Positions 46,301 through 55,182 of a stretch of 64,000 nucleotides of DNA are shown here, one piece after another. The stretch is taken from assembly GCA_031267645.1 (NCBI GenBank), contig JAIRYW010000039.1, positions 1 through 64,000 of the forward strand. The letters are read 5' to 3'. A program made the translations under genes and the position numbers. Positions within the stretch are counted from its first letter, which is position 1; every line of letters starts with the position of its first letter. The DNA comes from Propionibacteriaceae bacterium (lineage in GTDB: Bacteria; Actinomycetota; Actinomycetes; Propionibacteriales; Propionibacteriaceae). The notes under the pieces were generated by a model that did no database searches, was not told the DNA's origin, and saw only the letters and a program-made list of their open reading frames with translations.

Positions 46301-49300
46301 ATGGGGACATCGTTGTTCAGGCTGGCCCGATCCTCTTTGCGCCACCGCGCCGTAGTGGCTTTGGTGACCCTGTTGGTGGCGGCGGCCGGCCTTTACTCCG
46401 CCTTCACCTTGGAGCGTCGGCTGACACCAGACTTGCGTCTTCAGACCGTGGCGGTGGTCGTGTCCCATCCAGGCGCCTCACCCGAATCGGTCTGCCGCCA
46501 GTTGACCGAGCCGGTCGAGACGGCTCTGCGCGACCTGCCCGAGGTGGTCGGCGTCACCAGCACGGCCGTCACCGGCCAATCGGTCAGCCTGGTCGAGTTC
46601 GCCACCACCACCGACCTGGAGGCGGCCCGGCTGCGGCTGGTGGATCTGTTGGCCAATCTGGCCCGGGGTTGGCCGGAGCAGGTCTCCAGCCAGGTCACGC
46701 CGCTGTCGGCCGACGACCAACCGGACGCTCAGGTGGCCGTGTTCGGCTCGGCCACCGATTCGCCCGATCCGGGCCTGATGGCCCAGGTCGCCCGGGACTT
46801 GGTCTTGCCCCGGCTGACTCAGATCGAACAAGTCCGAACGGTGGTCCGGTCGGGGGCGACTGACAATGTCATCACGGTGACGCTGCGGCCGGCCGCCCTG
46901 GCCCAATACGGCCTCGACGCCGCCCAGGTGGTGTCGGTTCTGCGCGATCTCGGCCTGACCGGTCCGGGCGGCGTCCTCAGCTCCGGCGACCGGTCGGTCG
47001 CGGTCCAGCTCGGCGCCCCGGTCACGACCGTGGACGAGTTGCGGGCCGTCCCGCTGCGAGTCATCCAGTCGACACCGTCCTCCAACCCCACCCGTTCCAC
47101 CCCGGCCCCCAGCCCGACCGTCACCACGGTGACCTTGAGCATGGTGGCCGAGGTCGCCCTGGGACCGTCTCCGGCCGAGTCCCGGGCCCGTTCTAACGGT
47201 CGTCCGGCCGTGTTGTTGACGGTGGTCAAGACTGAGCGGGGCGACTTCTTGGATCTGTCCCAGGCCTTGGCCGAGACGGTCCGCCAACTCAACCCGACCC
47301 TGGCCCAGAGCGGCCTGACGGCCCAAGTCGTGTTCGACCAGGCTCCCTTCCTGGAACGGACCACCGACTGGCTGGCCCGCGACGGTCTGATCGGCTGGGG
47401 TGTCTGTCTGCTGGTGGTGCTGGTCGGCCTGCTCAGCCTGCGCTCCGCCCTGGTGGCGGCGGTGGCCTGGCCGATCGCCCTGCTGGGCGGTCTGACCGCG
47501 CTCCGCTTGACTGGGGCCAGTCTCAACCTGATGACCCTGGCCGGATTGGCGGTGGCTCTGGGTCGGACGGTGGACGACTCCCTGGTGGTGTTGGAGAACG
47601 TCAAACGCCACTTGGCCTACGGCCAACCCAAACGGGCCGCCATCGTCTCAGCCGTGCGCGAGGTGGCCGGCCCCATCGCCGCCACCACCGCCGCCACCGG
47701 GGCGGTCATGGCGCCGCTGGCCATCTGGGGCGGCCTGGCCGGCCAGCTCGGGCGGCCCTTCGTCTTGGCCCTGGCGGCCGCGCTGTCGAGTTCCCTGTTG
47801 GTGTCGCTGGCGGTCGTGCCGGTGCTGTGCCAATGTCTGCTCAAGGCCTCCATCACCTTGGACGCCGAGGACGCCGACCGCCGCCACCACAACGCCGAGG
47901 CCCGGCGGCGTCAGGGCTTGGGCCAACGGGCCTACCTCGGTTTACTGCGTCCGACCTTGCGCCACCCGGTCGTGACCGTGGCGCTGGCTCTGCTGGCGAT
48001 GGGCGGGGCGGCCTGGTTGGGCCGCGGCCTGGAGACCGGCTTCTTGAATTCCGACGGTCGCGACACCCTGTTGGTCACCCAGGTCTTCCCGCCGGACAGC
48101 TCTTTACCAGCCCAGGACGCCCAGGCCAGCCGGGTCGAGGACGCTTTGCTCAAACTCGATTTCGTGCGCACCGTCCAAACCACGGTGGGCGGCCCCTCCA
48201 TTCCCACCCAGTTCAACCCGACCGGCCAGCCCCAAGCCACCTTCAGCGTCACGGTGCGGCCCGAGGCGGCCGCCGAGGCGGCTCAGTCGATCCAGCTGGC
48301 CTTGAGCGGTCTGGGTTCGGTGACCGAACCGGTGGCGGTGTCGGAGCCGGCCTGGCGTGACACCGCCCCAACCGTCGACCTGATCGTCCGGGCACCCGAC
48401 CAGGCCAGTTTGACGGTCGGCCTGGAACTGGTCCGGGACATGGTCCAGGGGTTGGATCGGACCGGCCCGGTGAGCAGCCCGGAGACCGTCTGGCAGGACT
48501 TGGTCCAAGTCACCGTCGACCGCCAGAGAACGGTGGAGGCCGGTCTGACCGAGGCTCAAGTGACCGCTGTGGTGGCGGCCGCGACCCAGCCGGCCCGGAT
48601 CGGCGCCTTGGCCTCGGGCTCCACCGTGATCGACGTCCTGGTGGCTCTGGGGCAGGCTCCGAGCACGGTCGAGGAGCTGGCCGAGCTGCCGCTCGGCGAC
48701 GGGCCGGCCGGCCCGCTCCGACTGGGCCAATTGGCCTCGATCGAGACCGTGTCGACGCCAGCCGTCATCACCACCGACCAGGGCCAGCGCTCGGCCACGG
48801 TCCGGCTCAGCCCGGCGGCGGCCGATCTGCCCCATCTGTTGAGCCAGCTGGAGCCGGCCTTGGAACGGTTACAGCCTCAACTGCCGCCCGGTTCGACGGT
48901 GCGGACGAGCGGCCTGGCCGATCTGTCGAGCCAGTCTTGGGCCGGCATCGGTCTGGCTCTGCTGGCCGGCCTGGTGGTGGCCTACGGCGTCATGGTGCTG
49001 GCTCTGCGCGGCCCTCTGACACCCGTCGTGCCACTGCTGGCGCTGCCCTTCAGTCTGGGCGGCGGCCTGGTCGGTCTGCTCTTGGGCGGCGCTCCGGTCG
49101 GCCTGCCGGCCCTGGTCGGCGGGGCCCTTCTGATCGGGTTGGCCGCCTCCAACACGCTGGTCTCGGTCAACTTAGTCAATCAATCCCGTCAGGCCGGTTT
49201 GGACTTGGACGAGGCTCTCTTGGAGGGGACCCGCCAACGCCTGCGCCCGGTCCTGACCACGGCCTGCGCCATCGCCGCGGCCATGCTGCCTTTGACGATC

Positions 49301-50710
49301 GGTCTGGACGGTCCCGACGCGGACCCGGTCCGGTCGCTGGCCCACCTGGTGCTGGGCGGACTGGTGGCCTCGACCCTGTTCACCCTGCTGGTGGCCCCGG
49401 CCTGCCACAGTTTGGTGGCCCGTCAGCAGGACCGCCAGGCGAGCCACCGCCAGTCCAAGTTGGACAAGGCCCGGGCCGACCGCTCCAACCGGCTCGGCCT
49501 GGACCTGCCCCAGCCGCGTCAGCCGGAACGGCCGGACGGCCTGGAGGAGTCGACCGTGGTGCTGCGCCGCCGCTCCCGTAAAACTCGGGCGGAGGCCCGG
49601 ACCCAGGACTCCGCCCCATCCGGCGGCGACCAGTCCAGCGGCGCCCAGCCCGACTCCGAACCAGTCGGCCCCAGTCCGGCCGCCGCCGCGGTCGACCGGA
49701 ACGAGACCGCCGGTCCGCTGGGCGGCGGGCCGAGGTCGTCCACCAGCCCGACCGTCTTCGCCTCCTTGGACCGGCTGGGCGGCAGCCTGCGGTCGGACTC
49801 GCCCGACCGTCTGGACACACCAGCCTTCTACGACCAAGCGGATCGTTTCGGCCTGGGCGGCCCGCTGCCGCCGCGGCCATCGACCGGCGCCACCAGCCCG
49901 CCGTCGACTCAGCCGACCGGCCCCGGCTATCCCCCGCCGACCCCGACCGGCCCCGGCCCGTACGCCCCGGTCCGCCCACCAGCCGACTGGACGACCGATC
50001 CCTCCGCGGTCTTCGTCCCCGCCCGTCCGGCCGGCCTCCCTCCCCGACCGCCGACCGGTCCGCCTTTAGGCGTCGGCCTCGACCGCAGTCTCAGCGCCGG
50101 GACGCTCTCCGGCGCCGGCGCCAGCCCGTCCGCTCCGACCGACCCGCGCCCGCCGACTGGTTCGTACACCCCGACCGGTTCGTACATCCCAGCCGGTTCC
50201 TACACCCCGACCGGTCCCTACACCCCGGCCGGCTCGTACCGACCGACCGGCCCGCGCACTCCCGCCAGCCCGTACCGGCCGACCGACCCCCCCGCCCCGA
50301 CCAGTCCGTACCTCCCGACCGACCCACGCAGCCCGGCCCAGCCCCGCACGCCAGCCGGCCCCTCCGCGCCAGCCAGCCCGTACGACCCCGCCGGCTCGCG
50401 CCCACCCGCCGGCTGGTACCCGCCGGCCGACCCGTACCTCCCGACTGGCCTGACCGCTTCGTCGACTCCGGCCGGCTCCAGCCCCTATCGCCCGGCCTGG
50501 TCGCCGGCCGAGCCAAGCTGGTCGCCCCCGACCGGTTCGACCGGCTCCACCGGCGGCTCCGAGCGGACCGCCCCGGCTGGCCGCCCCGGAGCGGACCGCC
50601 CCCTCGACCAAGTCAGCTGGTTGGCCTCCTTGGGCCAAACCGACAGCTCGTATCTAAGCGACTGGAATCGGGCCAATCCACCCAGCCCAGGGCCCGAGCC
50701 GGACAACTGA
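46301..50710 (+). CDS. RND-superfamily transporter with proline-rich C-terminal tail
   Basis: Residues 1-1050 form an AcrB/HAE-like RND permease. TM1 (VVALVTLLVAAAGLYSAF) is followed by a first large loop. A helix block includes TVDDSLVVLENVKRHL, equivalent to the proton-relay Asp-Asp helix of AcrB, then a second large loop and a second helix block with LLALPFSLGGGLVGLLLGG. The remaining about 400 residues are unlike the family: hydrophilic, Pro/Thr/Ser/Tyr-rich, with short PTGSYTP-type repeats. The tail should be cytoplasmic. RND pumps of the AcrB type are uncommon in actinobacteria, where MmpL/SecDF types dominate. The substrate is unknown; no membrane-fusion partner or outer-membrane protein is present, as expected. 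Confidence 0.85.
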   Translation: MGTSLFRLARSSLRHRAVVALVTLLVAAAGLYSAFTLERRLTPDLRLQTVAVVVSHPGASPESVCRQLTEPVETALRDLPEVVGVTSTAVTGQSVSLVEFATTTDLEAARLRLVDLLANLARGWPEQVSSQVTPLSADDQPDAQVAVFGSATDSPDPGLMAQVARDLVLPRLTQIEQVRTVVRSGATDNVITVTLRPAALAQYGLDAAQVVSVLRDLGLTGPGGVLSSGDRSVAVQLGAPVTTVDELRAVPLRVIQSTPSSNPTRSTPAPSPTVTTVTLSMVAEVALGPSPAESRARSNGRPAVLLTVVKTERGDFLDLSQALAETVRQLNPTLAQSGLTAQVVFDQAPFLERTTDWLARDGLIGWGVCLLVVLVGLLSLRSALVAAVAWPIALLGGLTALRLTGASLNLMTLAGLAVALGRTVDDSLVVLENVKRHLAYGQPKRAAIVSAVREVAGPIAATTAATGAVMAPLAIWGGLAGQLGRPFVLALAAALSSSLLVSLAVVPVLCQCLLKASITLDAEDADRRHHNAEARRRQGLGQRAYLGLLRPTLRHPVVTVALALLAMGGAAWLGRGLETGFLNSDGRDTLLVTQVFPPDSSLPAQDAQASRVEDALLKLDFVRTVQTTVGGPSIPTQFNPTGQPQATFSVTVRPEAAAEAAQSIQLALSGLGSVTEPVAVSEPAWRDTAPTVDLIVRAPDQASLTVGLELVRDMVQGLDRTGPVSSPETVWQDLVQVTVDRQRTVEAGLTEAQVTAVVAAATQPARIGALASGSTVIDVLVALGQAPSTVEELAELPLGDGPAGPLRLGQLASIETVSTPAVITTDQGQRSATVRLSPAAADLPHLLSQLEPALERLQPQLPPGSTVRTSGLADLSSQSWAGIGLALLAGLVVAYGVMVLALRGPLTPVVPLLALPFSLGGGLVGLLLGGAPVGLPALVGGALLIGLAASNTLVSVNLVNQSRQAGLDLDEALLEGTRQRLRPVLTTACAIAAAMLPLTIGLDGPDADPVRSLAHLVLGGLVASTLFTLLVAPACHSLVARQQDRQASHRQSKLDKARADRSNRLGLDLPQPRQPERPDGLEESTVVLRRRSRKTRAEARTQDSAPSGGDQSSGAQPDSEPVGPSPAAAAVDRNETAGPLGGGPRSSTSPTVFASLDRLGGSLRSDSPDRLDTPAFYDQADRFGLGGPLPPRPSTGATSPPSTQPTGPGYPPPTPTGPGPYAPVRPPADWTTDPSAVFVPARPAGLPPRPPTGPPLGVGLDRSLSAGTLSGAGASPSAPTDPRPPTGSYTPTGSYIPAGSYTPTGPYTPAGSYRPTGPRTPASPYRPTDPPAPTSPYLPTDPRSPAQPRTPAGPSAPASPYDPAGSRPPAGWYPPADPYLPTGLTASSTPAGSSPYRPAWSPAEPSWSPPTGSTGSTGGSERTAPAGRPGADRPLDQVSWLASLGQTDSSYLSDWNRANPPSPGPEPDN
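50150..50450 (+). repeat. Pro-rich coding repeats in RND tail
   Basis: About a dozen short units of the type P-T-G-S-Y-(T/I/R)-P and P-A-S-P-Y lie in tandem in the frame of the RND protein. They are imperfect at the DNA level. They encode a probably disordered, Tyr-containing tail. Confidence 0.75.
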
Positions 50711-50750
50711 ACGCGGACGGGCGGCCGGCCAAGACTGACCGCTGGTCGGC

Positions 50751-53015
50751 TCAGGACCGCCGGTTGACCATGCCGACCAGGTCGCCCAGGCCCAGCCACC
50801 ACTGTTGGGCCGGGCGTTGGTGGTCGGGGTCGATCTGGCGCATGGCCTGGGCCAGTTCGGTGACTTGGACGCCGTCGGCGTCCGACCCGACGCAGTGGCA
50901 GGCAGTGGAGTGGTCGGCCAATTGATCGACCACCGTCCGCAGCGCCCGTTCGCTCAGCTGGGTGGCCAAGACCCGGTCGGCCGGAGTGGGCGAGCCGCCC
51001 TGCTGGATGTGGCCCAGCCGCATGGTGCGAGTGTCGTAGCGGCCCTGGGCGGCCTCGTCGATCAGATGGCTCAGCACCTCGGTGGTGAAGTTGACGTTGG
51101 CCTGCTCGTTGCGCACGGCCAGGAAGAAGGACCGGTTCTGATGGTCGAAGCTGTGCGTCAACCAAGCCAGATCGGCTTGGATCTGGTCCAAGGTGACGCC
51201 GGTCTCGTTCAAATAGATCTGCTCGGCGCCGCCAGCCAGACCGCCCATCAAGGCCAAGAAACCACAGTCGCGGCCCATCGTCTCAGCCACGAAACACCGC
51301 TGGGAGGCGGAAGCGGAGGAGCGGATCTTGTCGATGGCATCGACGATGACGTTGAGGGCGGTGTCGGCCCCGACCGCCATCTGAGTGGCGGGTAAATTGT
51401 TGTCGATGGTGGCCGGCAGGCAGACCATCGGGATGCGCAGGGAGGGGTAGCGCTCGCGCTCGCGCTCCATCAGCGCGACCCCCTGGTAGGCCGTCCAACC
51501 GCCGATCACGATCAGAGCGTCCAATCCGCCCTCTTCGACCGCCCGGCCGATGGCGTAGAGGTCGGCCACGCCGGGGGCCCAACGCCGGGTGCCCAGGACG
51601 GCGCCGCCCTCCTGGCTCCACCCGTCGACGTCCTTCCAGGTCAACGGCTTGACCGCCCCGGCCGCTAGACCGGCGAAACCGTCCTCGACGCCGACCATCT
51701 CGAAACCGGCCGCCAACCCCAACCGGACGACGGTCTTGGCGGCGGTGTTCATGCCCGGGGCCAGGCCGCCGGCGTGCATGACGCCGATCCGACGCCGTCC
51801 CGCCGGAGCCTGGTCGTCCAAAGCGGCGGCCGACTGAGCGGCGTCGGGATCGGAGATGTGGTTGAAGATGCGCCAAGCGGTGGCGAAGTCCGCGCCGCGC
51901 GAGGCCACCGCGCCGGCGTAGTCGCCGGCGGCCACCAGCTTGGGCACGCGACGGGTGGCCGCCACCGCCTCGACCAGGGGCACGGCCACGACCTGGTGGC
52001 CGCGGAAACCGAAGACCGGGCCGGGTCCGTCGTCGCAGGTCAGGACGTGGCTGGCGGCGGAGTAGCCCAACCAGGTCGAGGCCCAGCGGTCGTAGGCGCT
52101 GGGCGTCCCGCCGCGTTGGACGTGGCCCAAGATGGTGACGCGGGCCTCTTCGTCCAGACCGTCCTCGATGGCTTGGCGGACCTGGGCGGCTGTGATGGGA
52201 CGGCCCTGACGGTCGGTGGCCCCCTCGGCCAAGATCACGATGGAGTCTTTGCGGCCGGCTTGACGGCCCTGCCGCAGACGCTGGCACATCTCGTCCTGCC
52301 AGCCCTCGGCCGGCGGATGCTCCGGGATCAGCAGCCAGTCGCCGCCGCCGCAGAGCGCGGCCATGACGGCCAGGTAGCCGCAGTCGCGGCCCATCACCTC
52401 GACCACGAAGGCGCGCTGGTGGCTGGCCGCGGTCGAGGAGACGCAGTCGAGGGCGTCCTGGATCCGGTGCAGGGCCGAGTCGGCCCCGATAGTCATGTCG
52501 GCGCCGACCAAATCGTTGTCGATGGAGCCGACCAGCCCGGCGAAGACCAGCCGGGGGTGGTCCGAGCGCTGTCGGGCGGTCAGGCGGCCGGCCCGTTCCA
52601 GTTCCTCGAGCAGGCCCGGCCATTCGCCGGCGAAGACGTCGAGCCCGGTCAACGACCCGTCGCCGCCGACCACGACCAGCCGGTCGATGCCCCGGCTGAC
52701 CAGGTTAAAGGCGGCTTCGAGCCGACCGGCGCGGGTCAGGAAATCCTTCGAGCGGAAGGTGCCGATGACGGTGCCGCCCCGGTCCAAGATGCCGGAGACA
52801 CCATCCCACGGCATCGGTTCGATGGCCCCGTCGATCAAACCTTGGAAACCCTCCGAGACGGCGTAGGCCTGGGCCGAGCAGCTGATGGCGGTGCGCACCA
52901 CCGCCCGCAGAGCGGCGTTCATACCCTGGGCGTCGCCGCCGCTGGTCAACACGGCGACTGATTTACCCGCCCCTTGGAGGCGAGCTTGGTCAGGGGCGAT
53001 CAGGAGGGGCCACAT
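50751..53015 (-). CDS. Tandem-domain 6-phosphofructokinase
   Basis: This 754-residue protein consists of two phosphofructokinase halves. The N-terminal half is fully equipped: SVAVLTSGGDAQGMNAA, GGDGSLTG (Gly, not Asp, at the position that separates ATP- from PPi-dependent enzymes), GSIDNDL and VEVMGRDCGYLAVMAAL. The C-terminal half has RRIGVMHAGGLAPGMN, IVIGGW where GGDG is expected, and PATIDNNLPA with Asn in place of the catalytic Asp. It is therefore probably regulatory, as in eukaryotic and some bacterial tandem PFKs. An ATG giving MWPLLIAPDQ is preferred; a TTG 22 codons earlier overlaps the upstream gene. Role: fructose 6-phosphate to fructose 1,6-bisphosphate in glycolysis. Confidence 0.87.
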   Translation of the reverse strand: MWPLLIAPDQARLQGAGKSVAVLTSGGDAQGMNAALRAVVRTAISCSAQAYAVSEGFQGLIDGAIEPMPWDGVSGILDRGGTVIGTFRSKDFLTRAGRLEAAFNLVSRGIDRLVVVGGDGSLTGLDVFAGEWPGLLEELERAGRLTARQRSDHPRLVFAGLVGSIDNDLVGADMTIGADSALHRIQDALDCVSSTAASHQRAFVVEVMGRDCGYLAVMAALCGGGDWLLIPEHPPAEGWQDEMCQRLRQGRQAGRKDSIVILAEGATDRQGRPITAAQVRQAIEDGLDEEARVTILGHVQRGGTPSAYDRWASTWLGYSAASHVLTCDDGPGPVFGFRGHQVVAVPLVEAVAATRRVPKLVAAGDYAGAVASRGADFATAWRIFNHISDPDAAQSAAALDDQAPAGRRRIGVMHAGGLAPGMNTAAKTVVRLGLAAGFEMVGVEDGFAGLAAGAVKPLTWKDVDGWSQEGGAVLGTRRWAPGVADLYAIGRAVEEGGLDALIVIGGWTAYQGVALMERERERYPSLRIPMVCLPATIDNNLPATQMAVGADTALNVIVDAIDKIRSSASASQRCFVAETMGRDCGFLALMGGLAGGAEQIYLNETGVTLDQIQADLAWLTHSFDHQNRSFFLAVRNEQANVNFTTEVLSHLIDEAAQGRYDTRTMRLGHIQQGGSPTPADRVLATQLSERALRTVVDQLADHSTACHCVGSDADGVQVTELAQAMRQIDPDHQRPAQQWWLGLGDLVGMVNRRS

Positions 53016-53077
53016 GGCTCTAAGCCTAGCCCGGACGGCCTGACCGGCCGGGTGGGGCTTCGGCCGGCGGAGGGCGG

Positions 53078-53314
53078 TCAAGATTGATTCTGTTGGGGCG
53101 GCCGGCCCGGCTTGCGCAACGGCTTGAGCCCGGCCGGCAAGCGGCCGGCCCGACTCAAGGCCTCGCGCAAGATCGACTCGATCTGGGCGTTCAGGCTACG
53201 TAACTCGTCGCTCGACCATTGGGCCAGGGCCCGGTGCACAGCCGGATCCAGGCGCACCAGCAGCGGGCGGCGGCCCGGCGGGGCGGGCTCCGGCGCGGTG
53301 GCGCGTTCAGACAT
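53078..53314 (-). CDS. Small ribbon-helix-helix-like protein
   Basis: A 78-residue protein with a ribbon-helix-helix pattern: LLVRLDPAVHRALAQW then SLNAQIESILREALSRAG, resembling Arc/MetJ-type or plasmid copy-control proteins. Both ends are Pro-rich (MSERATAPEPAPPG and GRPPQQNQS). Its 3' end abuts the phosphofructokinase region, so it may be cotranscribed with it. No toxin gene is adjacent. It could be a DNA-binding regulator of PFK or an antitoxin-like protein; neither is proven. Confidence 0.7.
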   Translation of the reverse strand: MSERATAPEPAPPGRRPLLVRLDPAVHRALAQWSSDELRSLNAQIESILREALSRAGRLPAGLKPLRKPGRPPQQNQS

Positions 53315-53344
53315 GGTCGAATCGGTTCACGATGGCGGGTTGGC

Positions 53345-54325
53345 TCAGGTGTACAAAGACCCCGTGTTGACGACCGGGGTGGCGCGGGAGTCGGAGCAGA
53401 GCACGACCAGCAGATTGGAGATCATGGCCGCCTTGCGCTCGTCGTCCATCTGCACCACCGCGTCGGACTCCAGCCGCTCCAAGGCCGACTGGACCATCGA
53501 GACGGCCCCTTCGACGATCCGGGAGCGGGCCGCCAGGACGGCCTCGGCCTGCTGGCGCTGCAACATGACCTGGGCGATCTCAGGGGCGAAGGAGAGCGAG
53601 GAGATGCGGGTCTCGATGACTTTGAGGCCGGCGATGGCGATGCGCTCGGACACCTCGTCGGCCAGTTGGGCCGCCACCAGGTCGGTCGAGCCGCGCAGGG
53701 TGGGCTCGCCCGGGGCGCCGTTGTCGTAAGGGTGGATGCTGGCGATGTGACGCAACGCGGCCTCCGATTGGACGGTCACGAACTGCTGGTAGTCCTCGAC
53801 CTGGAAGACCGACTGGGCGGTGTCCTCGACCTGCCAGACCACGATGGCGGCGATGTTGATCGGATTGCCGTCGGCGTCGTTGACCTTCAGGTCGCGAGTC
53901 TCGAAGTTACGCACCTTGACCGAGACCCGTTTGTGGGTGGTGAAGGGCGCCACCAGGCGCAGGCCGGTGCGACGGATGGTGCCGACGTAACTGCCCAGGA
54001 ATTGCAGCACCTTGGTGTCGCCGGGGGACACGATCGTCATGCAAGACCCCATCAGGACGAAGACCACGATGAAGAGGACTATGCCCCAGGCCAATTGGGC
54101 GTCGCCGCCGTTCCCGTCGACCATACGTCGGGCGCCCGACCAGCCCAGGTAGACCGGGCCGGCCAACAGAGCCAGCAGGATGATCAGTCCTAGGCCACCG
54201 GAGAGCGACCAGCCCGACTTCTCATGGGTGATGGGCTTGACCTGGGCCGGGCCCAGGCCCTGGCGGCCGAGAACGGGCCGGCTGGGCTCCGCGGTCGACG
54301 GTCCAGTGGGGGTCGGATCTGACAT
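53345..54325 (-). CDS. SPFH/band 7 domain protein
   Basis: A 326-residue SPFH (stomatin/prohibitin/flotillin) protein. Two transmembrane helices (LGLIILLALLAGPVYLGWSG and WGIVLFIVVFVLMGSCMTIV) precede the SPFH domain: SPGDTKVLQFLGSYVGTI, GLRLVAPFTTHKRVSVKV, ADGNPINIAAIVVWQV, DLVAAQLADEVSERIAIAGLKVIETRI. A helical coiled region (MLQRQQAEAVLAARSRIVEG) follows. Such proteins form membrane microdomain scaffolds; the ligand is unknown. It precedes the RHH gene on the same strand by 30 bases. The first about 40 residues are Pro/Gly-rich. Confidence 0.9.
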   Translation of the reverse strand: MSDPTPTGPSTAEPSRPVLGRQGLGPAQVKPITHEKSGWSLSGGLGLIILLALLAGPVYLGWSGARRMVDGNGGDAQLAWGIVLFIVVFVLMGSCMTIVSPGDTKVLQFLGSYVGTIRRTGLRLVAPFTTHKRVSVKVRNFETRDLKVNDADGNPINIAAIVVWQVEDTAQSVFQVEDYQQFVTVQSEAALRHIASIHPYDNGAPGEPTLRGSTDLVAAQLADEVSERIAIAGLKVIETRISSLSFAPEIAQVMLQRQQAEAVLAARSRIVEGAVSMVQSALERLESDAVVQMDDERKAAMISNLLVVLCSDSRATPVVNTGSLYT

Positions 54326-54439
54326 GGCACCTCCTGAGGCGTCTGTAATTTGATATCAGATTAGACCAGAAGGGACCGCCTGACAAGCCGTCACCGGCCG
54401 GTCGAGCCGGGGCCGGGCGGTCGAGCCGGGGCCGGGCGG

Positions 54440-54652
54440 TCAGGCCGGGGCGACGGTGTAGTCGTCGCCGGCTTCGGCCACCGCCGCCACGATCAGATCG
54501 AAGTCGATCGGCTGAGCCGAGTCGACCGTCATACGGCCGTCGGCCAAGGAGACCTCGACCCGATCGACCCCGGCCAGGGCGGAGACTTCCTCGGTGACGT
54601 GGTTGACGCAATGCTGGCAGGTCATGCCGGTGACGATGTAGTTGGCGAGCAC
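54440..54652 (-). CDS. Heavy-metal-associated (CopZ-like) protein
   Basis: A 70-residue HMA domain with metal motif GMTCQHC (residues 9-15) and ferredoxin-like core (VDRVEVSLADGRMTV). Such proteins carry copper, or another soft metal, to P-type ATPases or repressors. No copper ATPase or CsoR gene is adjacent, so it stands alone. The ATG is preceded by a GAGGAGAGAA ribosome site. Its left flank carries the SPFH gene and its right flank the DnaA-box region. Confidence 0.92.
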   Translation of the reverse strand: MLANYIVTGMTCQHCVNHVTEEVSALAGVDRVEVSLADGRMTVDSAQPIDFDLIVAAVAEAGDDYTVAPA

Positions 54653-55182
54653 GTTCTCTCCTCGGATCGGGCCTGGGGCGCCGGGGGGCTGGGCGGTCGG
54701 CCCCGCGGATCGGACCCCGACGGCGGTCGACCCAGTCTAGTGGCGATGGCTAGGCGATTCGAGACCGAGCCGGCCGGCCGGACCAAGCCACTCGAATTGT
54801 CTTGAAGTTATCTACAGCGGCTGTGCATAACTCCCGGAAGGAGCCCTCGTCAACCCCCCGGGGGAACAATCCGCCAATGGCGCGTAATCACTAGGTCGAA
54901 GTGGCGACAAATCACTCGGAGAGATTCTCCACACAGCCCTGTGACTTACGTATGCCCTTGCCAGAACGGCGTTTTACGATCTCGAAGGAGTTCTGGGAGG
55001 AGGTTGTCCACAGGCGGTGTGGACAGATCGCGCGGCCCGCCCCCGACCGTCCCCAGGTTATCCACAGGCCCTGTGGACCACCGACTTGAGAAGACCTCCG
55101 GGGCGGGCGCTAACGTAGGCCGCCTGACTGGTCCGCCCATTGTCGTAGCCACCGCCTAGGGTGACCTGTCATAGACCCGCCG
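54653..55182. promoter_or_regulatory. DnaA-box cluster upstream of dnaB: candidate origin or DnaA-regulated region
   Basis: This 530-bp stretch has no supportable gene. It contains seven DnaA-box-like 9-mers: TTATCTACA (54808-54816), TTATGCACA on the minus strand (54822-54830), TTCTCCACA (54925-54933), TTGTCCACA (55004-55012), CTGTCCACA on the minus strand (55018-55026), the perfect TTATCCACA (55058-55066) and TGGTCCACA on the minus strand (55072-55080). TTGTCCACA is the actinobacterial-type variant. From about 54790 the DNA is less GC-rich than the surrounding genes. Genes diverge to either side, with dnaB on the right. Actinobacterial oriC normally lies between dnaA and dnaN, neither of which is present here. 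Confidence 0.65.
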
